NCBI GenBank assembly: GCA_965224275.1
Contig: CBDCYR010000002.1
Span: forward strand, 248,001-312,000
Direction: 5' to 3'
Source of the DNA: CAUZWH01 sp965224275
Lineage (GTDB): Bacteria; Pseudomonadota; Alphaproteobacteria; SHVV01
Length of the DNA: 64,000 nucleotides
Below the pieces are notes generated by a model. That model was not told where the DNA came from. It made no database searches and saw nothing but the letters and a program-made list of their open reading frames with translations. The translations under genes and the position numbers were made by a program. Below, in pieces: positions 45,607-54,485 of this stretch. The first letter of the stretch is position 1; every line of letters begins with the position of its first letter.

Positions 45607-45745
45607 GGCATTTCAGGATTGCGTCGACTCGGCCATCCCGCTCCCCCGGCCCAACCACCACAGTATTGGACACTTTTGGAGGGTACCCTTGGTGTGGTTG
45701 GGCCGGGGGAGCGGGATGGGTCGAGCCAATCCTGAAACGCTCTAG
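45603..45745. mobile_element. MITE-like element with ~50-bp inverted repeats
   Basis: A 143-bp element bounded by CTAG at both ends. The arms CTAGGGCATTTCAGGATTG... and ...CAATCCTGAAACGCTCTAG are near-perfect inverted repeats, continuing through CCATCCCGCTCCCCCGGCCC with a few unpaired bases, around a ~30-bp centre containing GTATTGGACACTTTTGG. No ORF. The structure fits a non-autonomous transposon, with CTAG as a possible YTAR-type target duplication. It could also act as a bidirectional terminator between two convergent genes. Confidence 0.7.
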
Positions 45746-45804
45746 GAAAATCGGGATGCGTCAGCCCTCGGCCGGCATGACGTCTGAAGCGCACCAACGC
45801 GCGT

Positions 45805-46977
45805 CTATGTGTCGACCGAGCCCGGCCGGCGCGGGATGCGCACCTCGCGGTGAATGTGGACGTTCATCAGCAGCCCGAAGCCGGCAAGGATGGTGACCAT
45901 GGCGGTACCACCATAGGAAATCAGCGGTAAGGGTACGCCGACCACCGGGATCAAACCCATCACCATCGCGATATTGATAAAGGCGTAGATAAAGAACGTC
46001 GCGGTGACGCCAAGCCCAAGCAAACGGCCAAACTGATTGCGCGCTCGCAAGGAGATGATAAACCCGGCCGCGATCACCAGCGTGTAGAGGAACAGCAGGG
46101 CCAAGCCACCGAACAGGCCGAACTCTTCGGCAAACACGGTGAAAATGAAATCGGTATGCTTTTCCGGCAGGAAGTTGAGATGACTCTGGGTGCCCTGCAT
46201 GAAACCCTTGCCGAGCAGCCCGCCCGATCCCAGCGCGATTTTCGATTGGATGATGTGGTAGCCGGCACCGAGCGGGTCGCGTTCGGGGTCGAAGAAGGTC
46301 AGCACCCGGCTCTTCTGATAGTCGCGCAGATAACCCCAAACAAGCGGGATCGCGCCCGCGCCGGCGACGAAGGCGAACGCAAACTTCCAGATCCGCACGC
46401 CGGCCAGGAACAGGATCGCCAGGCCGCCCAGCACAATTAAGATAGCGGTGCCGAGATCGGGTTGGCGCAAGACCAACGCGACCGGCGCGGCGATCATTAA
46501 CAACGGGATAAACAGCCAACGAATGAGCCCGACTTCTTCGTCGGTCCGGCCATGGAAATAGCGCGCCAGCGCCAGCACCAGGGCCAACTTCATGATCTCT
46601 GACGGTTGCAGGTTGAACACGCCGATGTCGACCCAGCGCTGGGCACCCATCTCGACGGTACCCAAGACCTCGACCACCCCAAGCAGTCCAAGCGCGCCCA
46701 AATAACCGGCATAGGCAAAGCGATACCACAGCCGAATGTCGATCAGCGCCACCACGAACATTGCGACCAGGCCGATGCCAAAGCGGATCAGCTGGCGCAG
46801 CACCCAGGTATCGCTGGCACCCCCGGCCGTTGAATACAGGGTTAGAAAGCCGATCGCGGCAATCACCAATACGATCAACACCAGCGGCCAATTGATCGAC
46901 CAGACCTTCTGACCCAACGTCAGTTCGACCGGGCGAAACCCCAAGCCGCTATGGAGCGAGCCTTCTTGGGTTGCCAT
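45805..46977 (-). CDS. rodA: Rod-shape peptidoglycan polymerase RodA
   Basis: 390 aa SEDS-family membrane protein with about ten helices that polymerises lipid II strands for side-wall growth together with PBP2. Family motifs: LYSTAGG, GAQRWVDIGVFNLQPSEIMKLALVLALARYF, KHTDFIFTVFAEEFGLFGG, and GVPLPLISYGGTAMV near the end. Its ATG overlaps the stop of mrdA by one base, and it is the last gene of the mre operon. All conserved stretches are intact. Confidence 0.95.
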   Translation of the reverse strand: MATQEGSLHSGLGFRPVELTLGQKVWSINWPLVLIVLVIAAIGFLTLYSTAGGASDTWVLRQLIRFGIGLVAMFVVALIDIRLWYRFAYAGYLGALGLLGVVEVLGTVEMGAQRWVDIGVFNLQPSEIMKLALVLALARYFHGRTDEEVGLIRWLFIPLLMIAAPVALVLRQPDLGTAILIVLGGLAILFLAGVRIWKFAFAFVAGAGAIPLVWGYLRDYQKSRVLTFFDPERDPLGAGYHIIQSKIALGSGGLLGKGFMQGTQSHLNFLPEKHTDFIFTVFAEEFGLFGGLALLFLYTLVIAAGFIISLRARNQFGRLLGLGVTATFFIYAFINIAMVMGLIPVVGVPLPLISYGGTAMVTILAGFGLLMNVHIHREVRIPRRPGSVDT

Positions 46978-48878
46978 CAGCCGCCCGCCGGTTCGGATGC
47001 CAGAATGGCGACGTCATCATTTGGCGTCGCGGCCAGCGGATTGCGCCGTTGGGCATAAAGCAGGACGTCGCGCGCGATTGGCGCCGCTGCTTTTGAACCG
47101 GAGCCGCCATGTTCGACCACCACCGAAATCGCATAGCGCGGCGCATGGCTGGGGGCATAAGCGACGAAGATCGCGTGGTCGCGCTCCTCCCACGGCTTGT
47201 TTTTGTTTTTGTGGCGTCCGGACAAGCGATCCGCCTTTGAGATCCGCCGTATCTGCGAGGTTCCGGTCTTGCCCGCCAGGGCAAAGTCCTTGTCCTTGAT
47301 GCGCGAGCGATAAGCCGTGCCGCGCGGCGTATTGCTGACCGCGTGCATAGCGTCGCGGATCACGCGCAGCGCTGACTCCGACATCCCCAAAGAGGCAAAG
47401 CCGGAATCGGTGTTTGCGCCGGTGACGGCACTCGTTGTTGCCGAGGTTGCCGGGGCTGCGTCCTTGATCAAACGCGGCACGACCGCCTTGCCGGCGCTCC
47501 CCAAGCGTGCCGCCATCACGCACATTTGCAATGGCGTTGCGGATACGAAACCTTGTCCGATGCCGGTATTGAGCGTTTCGCCCTTCTGCCAGGGCACGCC
47601 GGTTAGGGCGAGCTTCCAATCCTTGGTCGGAATCAGTCCGGCCTTCTCACCGCCGATTTCAAGGCCCAAGGTTTCGCCGAACCCAAAACGACGCGCCATC
47701 GCTGCGATCGGGTCGACGCCAACGCGTTTGGCAATGTCGAAGAAGAACACATCGCACGACTGCACAATCGCGCTGTTCAGGCTCATATTGCCGTGGCCGC
47801 CGCGCTTCCAGCAATGAAAGCGGCGATCGCCGAGATCCATATGGCCGGGGCAGAACGCGGTGTGATCAAAGCCGATGGCGCCGGCTTCAAGGGCCGCCTG
47901 GGCGACCACCATTTTAAACGTCGATCCGGGCGGATACTGGCCCCCGATCGCCTTGTTGGTCAGTGGTTTGCGCGGATTACGCACCAGCGTTTGCCACTCA
48001 TTTCGCGACAGCCCGATGTTGAACGCGTTGGGTTCGAACGCCGGATTCGATACCAGTGCCAGCACTTCGCCTCCGTGGATATCCATCACCACGCAAGCAC
48101 CGCTCTCGTCGCCAAACCGATCGATCGCATAGTGCTGCAGCTTGGCATCGATGGTTAGGCGGACATCGCGGCCAATCTCACCGTCGCGCCGGGCCAGTTC
48201 GCGGATCACGCGGCCATAGGCGTTGACTTCGACCCGGCTATTGCCAGCCGATCCTCGCAGCTCCAAATCCCGGGTTTTTTCGATGCCACTCTTGCCGATC
48301 CGAAATCCCGGCAGCTGCAGCACCGGATCGTCGGTCAGTTCCTCTTCGGAGACCGGTGCCACATAACCAACGACATGGGCAAACGCCTCGCCATGCGGGT
48401 AGAAACGCTTCTCGCCGACATCGGGTTGAATGCCCGGAAGATCGGGGGAAGCAACGTTAATCCGGGAGAACTGCTCCCAGGTGAGATTTTCAGTCACGCT
48501 GATCGGCACGAAGCTGCGCATGCGTTTGGTGTCGCGCAGAATGCGTCGGCGTTCGTGGTTGGGAATGGGGATCAGGTCGGACAGCCGTGCCAGCGTCATC
48601 TCGATATCCTCGGTCTGCTCGGGAATGAGGACAACGCGATAGTTGCGCTCGTTATTGGCAAGCTCAGTACCGAAGCGATCGATGATCCGCCCCCGTGGCG
48701 GCGGCAGCAGTCTTAGATTGATGCGGTTTTCATCGGCCAGCATTTTGTACTGGTCGGATTCGATGACCTGGAGGTAATACATCCGCGACGCCAGCACACC
48801 GAACAACGCGAGCTGGCCGCCGCCGAGCATGAGCGCGCGGCGGGTAAAGATTTTTTCGCGGTCGCCTTCCTTGCGCAT
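46977..48878 (-). CDS. mrdA: Penicillin-binding protein 2 (transpeptidase)
   Basis: 633 aa. An N-terminal membrane helix (ALMLGGGQLALFGVLASRMYYLQV) is followed by the PBP dimer domain (PPPRGRIIDRFGTELANN) and the transpeptidase domain with S319-TFK as the active-site SxxK, and AGKTGTSQI as the KTG motif. It crosslinks side-wall peptidoglycan in the elongasome with RodA and MreBCD. It sits in the usual mreD-mrdA-rodA order. No strong ribosome site is seen before ATG 48878. Confidence 0.95.
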   Translation of the reverse strand: MRKEGDREKIFTRRALMLGGGQLALFGVLASRMYYLQVIESDQYKMLADENRINLRLLPPPRGRIIDRFGTELANNERNYRVVLIPEQTEDIEMTLARLSDLIPIPNHERRRILRDTKRMRSFVPISVTENLTWEQFSRINVASPDLPGIQPDVGEKRFYPHGEAFAHVVGYVAPVSEEELTDDPVLQLPGFRIGKSGIEKTRDLELRGSAGNSRVEVNAYGRVIRELARRDGEIGRDVRLTIDAKLQHYAIDRFGDESGACVVMDIHGGEVLALVSNPAFEPNAFNIGLSRNEWQTLVRNPRKPLTNKAIGGQYPPGSTFKMVVAQAALEAGAIGFDHTAFCPGHMDLGDRRFHCWKRGGHGNMSLNSAIVQSCDVFFFDIAKRVGVDPIAAMARRFGFGETLGLEIGGEKAGLIPTKDWKLALTGVPWQKGETLNTGIGQGFVSATPLQMCVMAARLGSAGKAVVPRLIKDAAPATSATTSAVTGANTDSGFASLGMSESALRVIRDAMHAVSNTPRGTAYRSRIKDKDFALAGKTGTSQIRRISKADRLSGRHKNKNKPWEERDHAIFVAYAPSHAPRYAISVVVEHGGSGSKAAAPIARDVLLYAQRRNPLAATPNDDVAILASEPAGG

Positions 48879-48918
48879 AGGCCGTAATTACGTCGCGATT
48901 GGTTGCGCGATGCCTGTG

Positions 48919-49440
48919 TTAAGTCGCTTCCAGCCGCACCAGCCGCCGGTGGACCTGACTGATCATCCAGGCGATGCAGGGGTAGAGCGCGATGGTCAGC
49001 CCAGCCTGGCCAATCACCGGCAATGGCTGCATCGGCGTCACATAGTAGATCGAGGCCGCCAGCCAGCCGATAACGCCCAGGCCGAGCACCACGATCGAAA
49101 AACCAAACCACTCCACGAAGAAGCTTTTGCCGTGGAATACCCGGCGTTGGGGAACGATAAACGCGTGCACCAACAACAACAGCAACGCGGTCAGTCCGAG
49201 CGGCCCGCCACCGAGCATGTCATACAGCACGCCGACCAGGAAAATCGCATAAGGCGGAAGATAGTCCGGCCGATAGATGCACCAATAAAACACCGCCATC
49301 AGCGCAAACATCGGCGTCACCGAACCGATATAAGGGATCGTCATCGGCAACGCCGTGATCAGCACCAGCACCAGACACAGCACGAAAGGCACCGTCGCCC
49401 GCGACAGGCGCTGCGCCGTGGGGATGATGCGGTCGGTCAT
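48919..49440 (-). CDS. mreD: Rod-shape-determining protein MreD
   Basis: 173 aa from ATG 49440, with five to six membrane helices. PFVLCLVLVLITALPMTIPYIG and the YRPDYLPPYAIFLVGVLYDMLGGGPLGLTALLLLLVHAFI stretch are typical of MreD, a membrane partner of MreC in the elongasome. ATG 49440 would overlap the natural stop of mreC in an ATGA once a base missing from mreC is allowed for. An extension to 49521 overlaps mreC and is not favoured. Confidence 0.9.
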   Translation of the reverse strand: MTDRIIPTAQRLSRATVPFVLCLVLVLITALPMTIPYIGSVTPMFALMAVFYWCIYRPDYLPPYAIFLVGVLYDMLGGGPLGLTALLLLLVHAFIVPQRRVFHGKSFFVEWFGFSIVVLGLGVIGWLAASIYYVTPMQPLPVIGQAGLTIALYPCIAWMISQVHRRLVRLEAT

Positions 49441-50323
49441 TGGGTCGCCATCCCCCGAGGGTGGCTGGCGCGCTGTCATCGTCGTAGAGCCGCGGCGGTT
49501 GGTAACGCACCACGCTGACATATTCGAGGCGGTTGAAATCGGCGAACAGTTCCACCTCGGCGCCGCGCTGGCTTACCAGCGTGACGATGCCGATCGGGAT
49601 GCCGCCGGGCAACACACCGCCGTGGCCTGAGGTAACGATACGGTCGCCCAGTTGCAGCGGCACGCTATCGGCGAGGAACTGGAGTTGTGGCCGGTCGGTG
49701 TTGTTGCCGGCGAGAATAGCCCGTGCCCGGGTTGTCTCGATGACGACCGGAATGCGCGAATTGAGATCGGTGAGCAGCAACAATCGTGACGCCCGTTCGC
49801 CGGTTTCGACGATATGCCCGACCAGTCCCACCTGGTTGATCACCGCCTGCCCCTTGGTTACGCCATCGCGTCCACCGGCGTTGATGATGAGGGTGCGCAC
49901 GAACGGGCCGCCGGCATCGACGATGACCCGGGCCGAGACGAAGGTGATGCGGGGATCGATCTTGGCGTTCAGCAGCGAACGATAGGCGGCGTTCTGTTGT
50001 TCGAGCTGCCGGGCCGCGTTTTGCCACTGCAGGAGGCGCTCATTTTCCTGCCGCAATCGCGTATTTTCAGAATAGACGTAGAGGAAATCGTCAACCGTCT
50101 CGATACCGCGATTGACCGACGCGATCGGCTGCGACAAGACCGTCATCACCGGCGCCAGAGCGTCGTTGACCACGTAACGCATGCGCTCGATCAGCGCGAA
50201 ATCTGCTTTGCCCAACAGCATCAGCGCGAACGCGCCAATTACCAGGATGCCGAACGCGAAACGCTGCGCCAGTACCCTTACCGGTAGCGCCAGCCGTGCC
50301 ACGCGATCGCGCGGGCCCACCAT
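49220..50323 (-). CDS. mreC: Rod-shape-determining protein MreC, 3' frame running into mreD
   Basis: From ATG 50323 (AAGG before it) the protein has one membrane helix (RFAFGILVIGAFALMLLG), a coiled coil (RLRQENERLLQWQNAARQLEQQ) and the periplasmic beta domains (VIVDAGGPFVRTLIINAG, GDRIVTSGHGGVLPGGIPIG). It is the periplasmic scaffold of the elongasome. As written, the frame runs ~73 codons into mreD. Adding one G to the G5 run at 49452-49456 gives GGMATQ and a stop at 49437-49439 overlapping the mreD ATG, the expected end. The extra tail is therefore probably a one-base error or mutation; the core is intact. Confidence 0.88.
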   Translation of the reverse strand: MVGPRDRVARLALPVRVLAQRFAFGILVIGAFALMLLGKADFALIERMRYVVNDALAPVMTVLSQPIASVNRGIETVDDFLYVYSENTRLRQENERLLQWQNAARQLEQQNAAYRSLLNAKIDPRITFVSARVIVDAGGPFVRTLIINAGGRDGVTKGQAVINQVGLVGHIVETGERASRLLLLTDLNSRIPVVIETTRARAILAGNNTDRPQLQFLADSVPLQLGDRIVTSGHGGVLPGGIPIGIVTLVSQRGAEVELFADFNRLEYVSVVRYQPPRLYDDDSAPATLGGWRPNDRPHHPHGAAPVAGDGAFRAVSGAGADHGVADDDPLYRFGDADVCADGGVLLVHLSAGLSSALCDFPGRRAV

Positions 50324-50440
50324 ACGCCTTAGCCCCCATTCATTGTCATCGTCAGCTTGGCCCACCGGGGGCCAGCCAATCGACATTGACGCATTCTATC
50401 TATTCGCGACACCGGTCGATGCCTCGTGCTGGCGTTTCGC

Positions 50441-51481
50441 TCAATCGTAGTGCGAGAGCACGTTGCTCAGGGTCTTCATCTCTTCGAGCGCCCGGCCAGC
50501 CCCGCGGGCGACACTGGTGAGCGGCTCGTCGGCTATCGAAACCGGCAGCCCGGTTGCGTGGCGAAGAACCAGATCGAGGTTGCCAAGCAAGGCGCCGCCG
50601 CCGGTCAATACAATGCCCTTGTCGACGATATCGGCGGCAAGCTCCGGTGCTGTGTGCTCCAGCGCCACCTTGACCGCATCGATGATCGCGCCGACCGGCT
50701 CAGCCAGGCTTTCGGCGATCTGGCGCTGATTGATGACGAGTTCCTTGGGCACCCCGTTCATCAGGTCACGCCCCTTGATTTCGATGAGCTCGCCATTGCC
50801 GTCTTCGGGCGGACACGCGGTGCCAATCGATTGTTTGATGCGCTCAGAGCTGGCCTCGCCAACCAGTAGATTGTGGCTGCGGCGGATATAGCCAATGATG
50901 GCTTCGTCCATCTTGTCCCCGCCGACCCGCACCGAGCGGGCATAGACGATGCCGCCGAGCGATAGGACCGCGACCTCGGTAGTGCCGCCGCCGATATCGA
51001 CCACCATTGATCCGGTCGGTTCGGTGACCGGCAATCCCGCGCCGATCGCGGCCGCCATCGGCTCTTCGATCAAGAACACACGCCGCGCGCCGGCGCTCTC
51101 GGCGGATTCCTGAATCGCGCGTCGTTCGACCGCCGTCGAGCCCGAGGGAACGCAAACGATCACCTGCGGGCTGGCAAAACTGCGCCGGTTATGCACTTTG
51201 CGGATGAAGTGCTTGATCATTTCCTCGGCAACCTCGAAGTCGGCGATAACGCCGTCTCGAAGCGGGCGAATGGCCTCGATATTGCCGGGTGTTCGGCCAA
51301 GCATCTGCTTGGCTTCTTCGCCGACGGCAAGGACCTGGCTTTTGTTGCGGGTGTTGACGATCGCCACAACGCTGGGTTCGTTGAGGACGATTCCCCGCTC
51401 CTTCACGTATACCAGGGTGTTGGCGGTACCGAGATCGATGGCCATATCGGCCGACATCATTCCAAGGACTTTCGAGAGCAT
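50441..51481 (-). CDS. mreB: Rod-shape-determining actin homologue MreB
   Basis: 346 aa. Actin-fold motifs: phosphate 1 MAIDLGTANTLVYVK, connect and phosphate 2 VVDIGGGTTEVAVLSLGG, and adenosine motif GIVLTGGGALLGNLD. MreB filaments on the inner membrane orient the elongasome made by the next four genes. The N-terminus MLSKVLGMMSAD fits the amphipathic anchor type. First gene of the operon; leuA lies upstream on the same strand. Confidence 0.97.
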   Translation of the reverse strand: MLSKVLGMMSADMAIDLGTANTLVYVKERGIVLNEPSVVAIVNTRNKSQVLAVGEEAKQMLGRTPGNIEAIRPLRDGVIADFEVAEEMIKHFIRKVHNRRSFASPQVIVCVPSGSTAVERRAIQESAESAGARRVFLIEEPMAAAIGAGLPVTEPTGSMVVDIGGGTTEVAVLSLGGIVYARSVRVGGDKMDEAIIGYIRRSHNLLVGEASSERIKQSIGTACPPEDGNGELIEIKGRDLMNGVPKELVINQRQIAESLAEPVGAIIDAVKVALEHTAPELAADIVDKGIVLTGGGALLGNLDLVLRHATGLPVSIADEPLTSVARGAGRALEEMKTLSNVLSHYD

Positions 51482-51607
51482 TCTGTCTCTTCCTCAAGCG
51501 GTTAAAGGATGACGGCCGCTCCGCCATCCCGAAGCCCCGATACATCCCCCCTGGTGTCGTCCGGTGGTCGCGGGCCCGTCACTGGGCCCGTGCCCCGGTT
51601 TTTTGCT

Positions 51608-53200
51608 TTATACCGCTTGCAGCGCCGCCGGCGCCGCCTTTTCTCGTTTTACCAGCAATTTATTGAGCGCGTTGATATAGGCCCGCGTTGACGCAACCAG
51701 GGTGTCCGTATCCGCACCCTGCCCGTTGACCGAGCGCCCATTCTCCTCGAGGCGAACGGTCACGCCAGCTTGGGCATCGGTGCCTTCGGTGACCGCGTTA
51801 ACCTGATAGAGCTGCAAGCCCGCCTCATGCGGGAACAGCGTTTTGACCGCGTTGAACGCCGCATCGACGGGACCATCACCGGTCGCTTCGGTCCGTTTGG
51901 TGACGCCATCAATTTCAAGCTCGAGATCGGCTCGCTGCGGACCACGGCTGCCGCACACGATTTCCATCGATACGAAGCGGATGCGGTCGTTGGCGCTGAC
52001 GATCTCGTCGTCGACCAATGCAACCAAATCGTCGTCGAAAATCTCGCGTTTCTTGTCGGCCAAATCCTTGAACCGGCGGAACGCGTCCTTGAGCGCGTTG
52101 TCGCCGAGGTCGTAGCCCAGTTCCACCAATTTCTGCTTGAACGCGTGCTTGCCGCTGAGCTTGCCGAGGACGATCTTCGATTCGGTGAGCCCGACCGATT
52201 CCGGCGTCATGATTTCGTAGGTGCCGGCGTGTTTGAGAACCCCGTCCTGATGGATGCCGGACTCGTGCGCGAATGCATTGGCGCCGACGATCGCCTTGTT
52301 GTTCTGGACCGACATGCCCGACACCGTTGAAACCAGCTTCGACGCGCGGATAATAACCTCGGTGTTGATGCCGGTTGTGTAAGGCATGGCATCGCGCCGC
52401 GTGCGCAGCGCCATCACGATCTCCTCCATGGCCGCGTTACCGGCGCGCTCGCCGATGCCATTCACCGTGCATTCGACCTGACGGGCGCCGGCTTCAACCG
52501 CTGCCAGCGAGTTGGCAACCGCGAGCCCCAAATCATTGTGGCAATGGGTCGATAGCCGCGCCTTGTCGATATTGGGCACGCGATTTCGCAGCATGGTGAT
52601 CAGCTCGAAATATTCCGACGGGATCGTGTAACCCACGGTATCGGGAATATTGATCGTTCTGGCCCCAGCCTTGATCGCGCTTTCGACCAGCATGCAGAGG
52701 AAGTCGTGCTCCGAGCGGGTGCCGTCTTCGCAGCTCCATTCGACGTCGTCGACAAAGTTGCGGGCGTGGCTCACGCTGGCGATTACCGTATCGTGCACCT
52801 CGTCCGCAGTCATCCGCAGCTTGTACTTCATATGCAGCGGGCTGGTCGCGAGGAAGGTATGAATACGCGGCCGAGCTGCTGGTTTTACCGCCTCGGCAGC
52901 GGCGTCGATATCGCCGAGTGCTGAGCGCGACAACCCGCACACGATCGAGTTTTTGACCAGCTTGGCGATCTCGTTGACCGCCTCAAAATCACCGTTCGAC
53001 GAAATCGGAAATCCGGCCTCGATCACATCGACGCCCATCTCTTCGAGCACCTCGGCGATGCGAATTTTTTCGTCGAGGTTCATCGCTGCGCCGGGCGATT
53101 GCTCACCGTCGCGCAGCGTCGTGTCGAAGATTAAGACTCGATTGGGATCGTCCGTTGAGGTCGCGGACTCGTTGGAAGCTGTCTTATCTGAAGAGCTCAT
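51608..53200 (-). CDS. leuA: 2-isopropylmalate synthase
   Basis: 530 aa. DTTLRDGEQSPGAAMN is the HMGL-like signature, with metal ligands in STHCHNDLGLAVANSLAAVEAGARQVECTVNGIGERAGN. The C-terminal ~130 residues are the LeuA allosteric dimer domain that binds leucine (feedback inhibition). It condenses acetyl-CoA with 2-oxoisovalerate in leucine synthesis. ATG 53200 follows GAAGGAACC. LeuA directly upstream of mreB is a layout I associate with alphaproteobacteria. Confidence 0.96.
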   Translation of the reverse strand: MSSSDKTASNESATSTDDPNRVLIFDTTLRDGEQSPGAAMNLDEKIRIAEVLEEMGVDVIEAGFPISSNGDFEAVNEIAKLVKNSIVCGLSRSALGDIDAAAEAVKPAARPRIHTFLATSPLHMKYKLRMTADEVHDTVIASVSHARNFVDDVEWSCEDGTRSEHDFLCMLVESAIKAGARTINIPDTVGYTIPSEYFELITMLRNRVPNIDKARLSTHCHNDLGLAVANSLAAVEAGARQVECTVNGIGERAGNAAMEEIVMALRTRRDAMPYTTGINTEVIIRASKLVSTVSGMSVQNNKAIVGANAFAHESGIHQDGVLKHAGTYEIMTPESVGLTESKIVLGKLSGKHAFKQKLVELGYDLGDNALKDAFRRFKDLADKKREIFDDDLVALVDDEIVSANDRIRFVSMEIVCGSRGPQRADLELEIDGVTKRTEATGDGPVDAAFNAVKTLFPHEAGLQLYQVNAVTEGTDAQAGVTVRLEENGRSVNGQGADTDTLVASTRAYINALNKLLVKREKAAPAALQAV

Positions 53201-53711
53201 GGCACTGGTTCCTTCGTGTGAATGGCTTAGGTTTTCAGACCCCTGAACCGTGTGTGCCTGGCGTTTCTACTACAGGCCGCGTACCGGTCAGGGGCACCTA
53301 AGTCGAAGGAGCGTGCCGCTGGCTGCGCATAGCAGGAGGGTCGCAGTCGCGGGCGCGCGCTGCGTGACCAACGATCGGTCAATGTGACTCCCCTGCGTCA
53401 TCTCAAAAGTTCTTCAAAACCAAGAAGTTATGCCCTGCCGTTCGCGTCGAACATCGCAAATCGCGGTTAACAACGCATTAAACCCGACAATCCGAGACAC
53501 GAACCCAACAGTCTTACGCCGTAATCCGGGGCCAACGCAACGGTTTTATAGGATTTAGCTTCGCTTCTGCGGCTTTGATCACAGGCACAATGGATCTATC
53601 CAACTATCGCCATGCAACCTCATACAGCGAAACCGATTCGTCGAAACCTTTTAGTGCGCGAGTCGCCTAGCGGTGCGCATTACCGAGCGGGCTGTCGTGA
53701 TTTTCGCCGCG
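53201..53711. promoter_or_regulatory. leuA upstream region, 511 bp, with a leader hairpin and a CtrA-type box
   Basis: CCCCTGAACCG (53240-53250) can pair with CGGTCAGGGG (53285-53294), so the leuA leader can form a long stem. An ORF of ten codons upstream of it has no leucine codons, so a classic leucine attenuator is not shown. At 53467-53481 there is an exact TTAA-N7-TTAA box (TTAACAACGCATTAA). No gene is seen; 53600-53711 holds nothing recognised. Confidence 0.4.
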
Positions 53712-54485
53712 CTACCCGTCCTCGGCCAGGCCGAGCATTTGCCGCAGATGCAGAGCGTACTCCTGGAAAGCGCTGCCAGAACGGGTTTCGGCGGTGCGCG
53801 GGCGCGGCAGGTCGATGACGACCTCCTCGACGATGCGGCCCGGCCGAGGCGACAGCACAATGACCCGGTCGGACAGCAACACGGCTTCGTCAATCGCGTG
53901 GGTCACGAACAGGATCGTCTTGTGGGTTTCCTCCCAGATCCGCATCAGCTCGGCCTGCATGTTCTCACGCGTCATCGCGTCGAGCGCACCGAACGGCTCG
54001 TCCATCAACATGAGGCCGGGATCGTGGATCAGGGCTCGGCAGATGGCGACCCTTTGTTGCATGCCGCCCGATAGCTCGCGCGGCCAGCGCCCCTCGAATT
54101 CGCTTAGCCCCACGAGCGCCAAGAGTTCACGTGCCTTGTCTTTGTAGTCCGCCGGTTTCTTATCAAGCACCTCGATCGGCAACAGCACGTTGTCGAGCAC
54201 CCGGCGCCACGGCGGCAGTGCCGGGGTTTGAAACACCATGCCGATATCGACCTGCGGTCCCTCGACGGCACGCCCGTCAATCCGGATCGCACCGCCTGAT
54301 AACGGCACCACGCCGAGCGTAATTTTTAGCAGCGTGCTTTTGCCACAGCCGCTCGGCCCGATGATCGACACGAACTCGCCGCGTGCAACATCGAAGCTCA
54401 CCGACGTCAGCGCCGGCAGCCCGCCCTCCGAGGTGTCGTAGATCTTATCGAGCGCATCGAACACCAGGTGCTGGCCCGCGCTCAT
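53712..54485 (-). CDS. ABC transporter ATP-binding protein (NitT/TauT type)
   Basis: 257 aa. Walker A GPSGCGKSTLLK (~residue 40), signature LSGGMQQRVAICRAL, Walker B LMLMDEPFGALD and the H-loop FVTHAIDEAV are all present, in the SsuB/TauB-like arrangement with a KPADY region before the signature. It powers uptake through the permease encoded just upstream. Its ATG overlaps the permease stop in an ATGA, so the two are coupled. Last gene of the three-gene importer. Confidence 0.93.
   Translation of the reverse strand: MSAGQHLVFDALDKIYDTSEGGLPALTSVSFDVARGEFVSIIGPSGCGKSTLLKITLGVVPLSGGAIRIDGRAVEGPQVDIGMVFQTPALPPWRRVLDNVLLPIEVLDKKPADYKDKARELLALVGLSEFEGRWPRELSGGMQQRVAICRALIHDPGLMLMDEPFGALDAMTRENMQAELMRIWEETHKTILFVTHAIDEAVLLSDRVIVLSPRPGRIVEEVVIDLPRPRTAETRSGSAFQEYALHLRQMLGLAEDG

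Noticed and set aside
46156..46440. Plus-strand frames opposite rodA and mrdA
   Set aside because: They are shadows of conserved elongasome genes.
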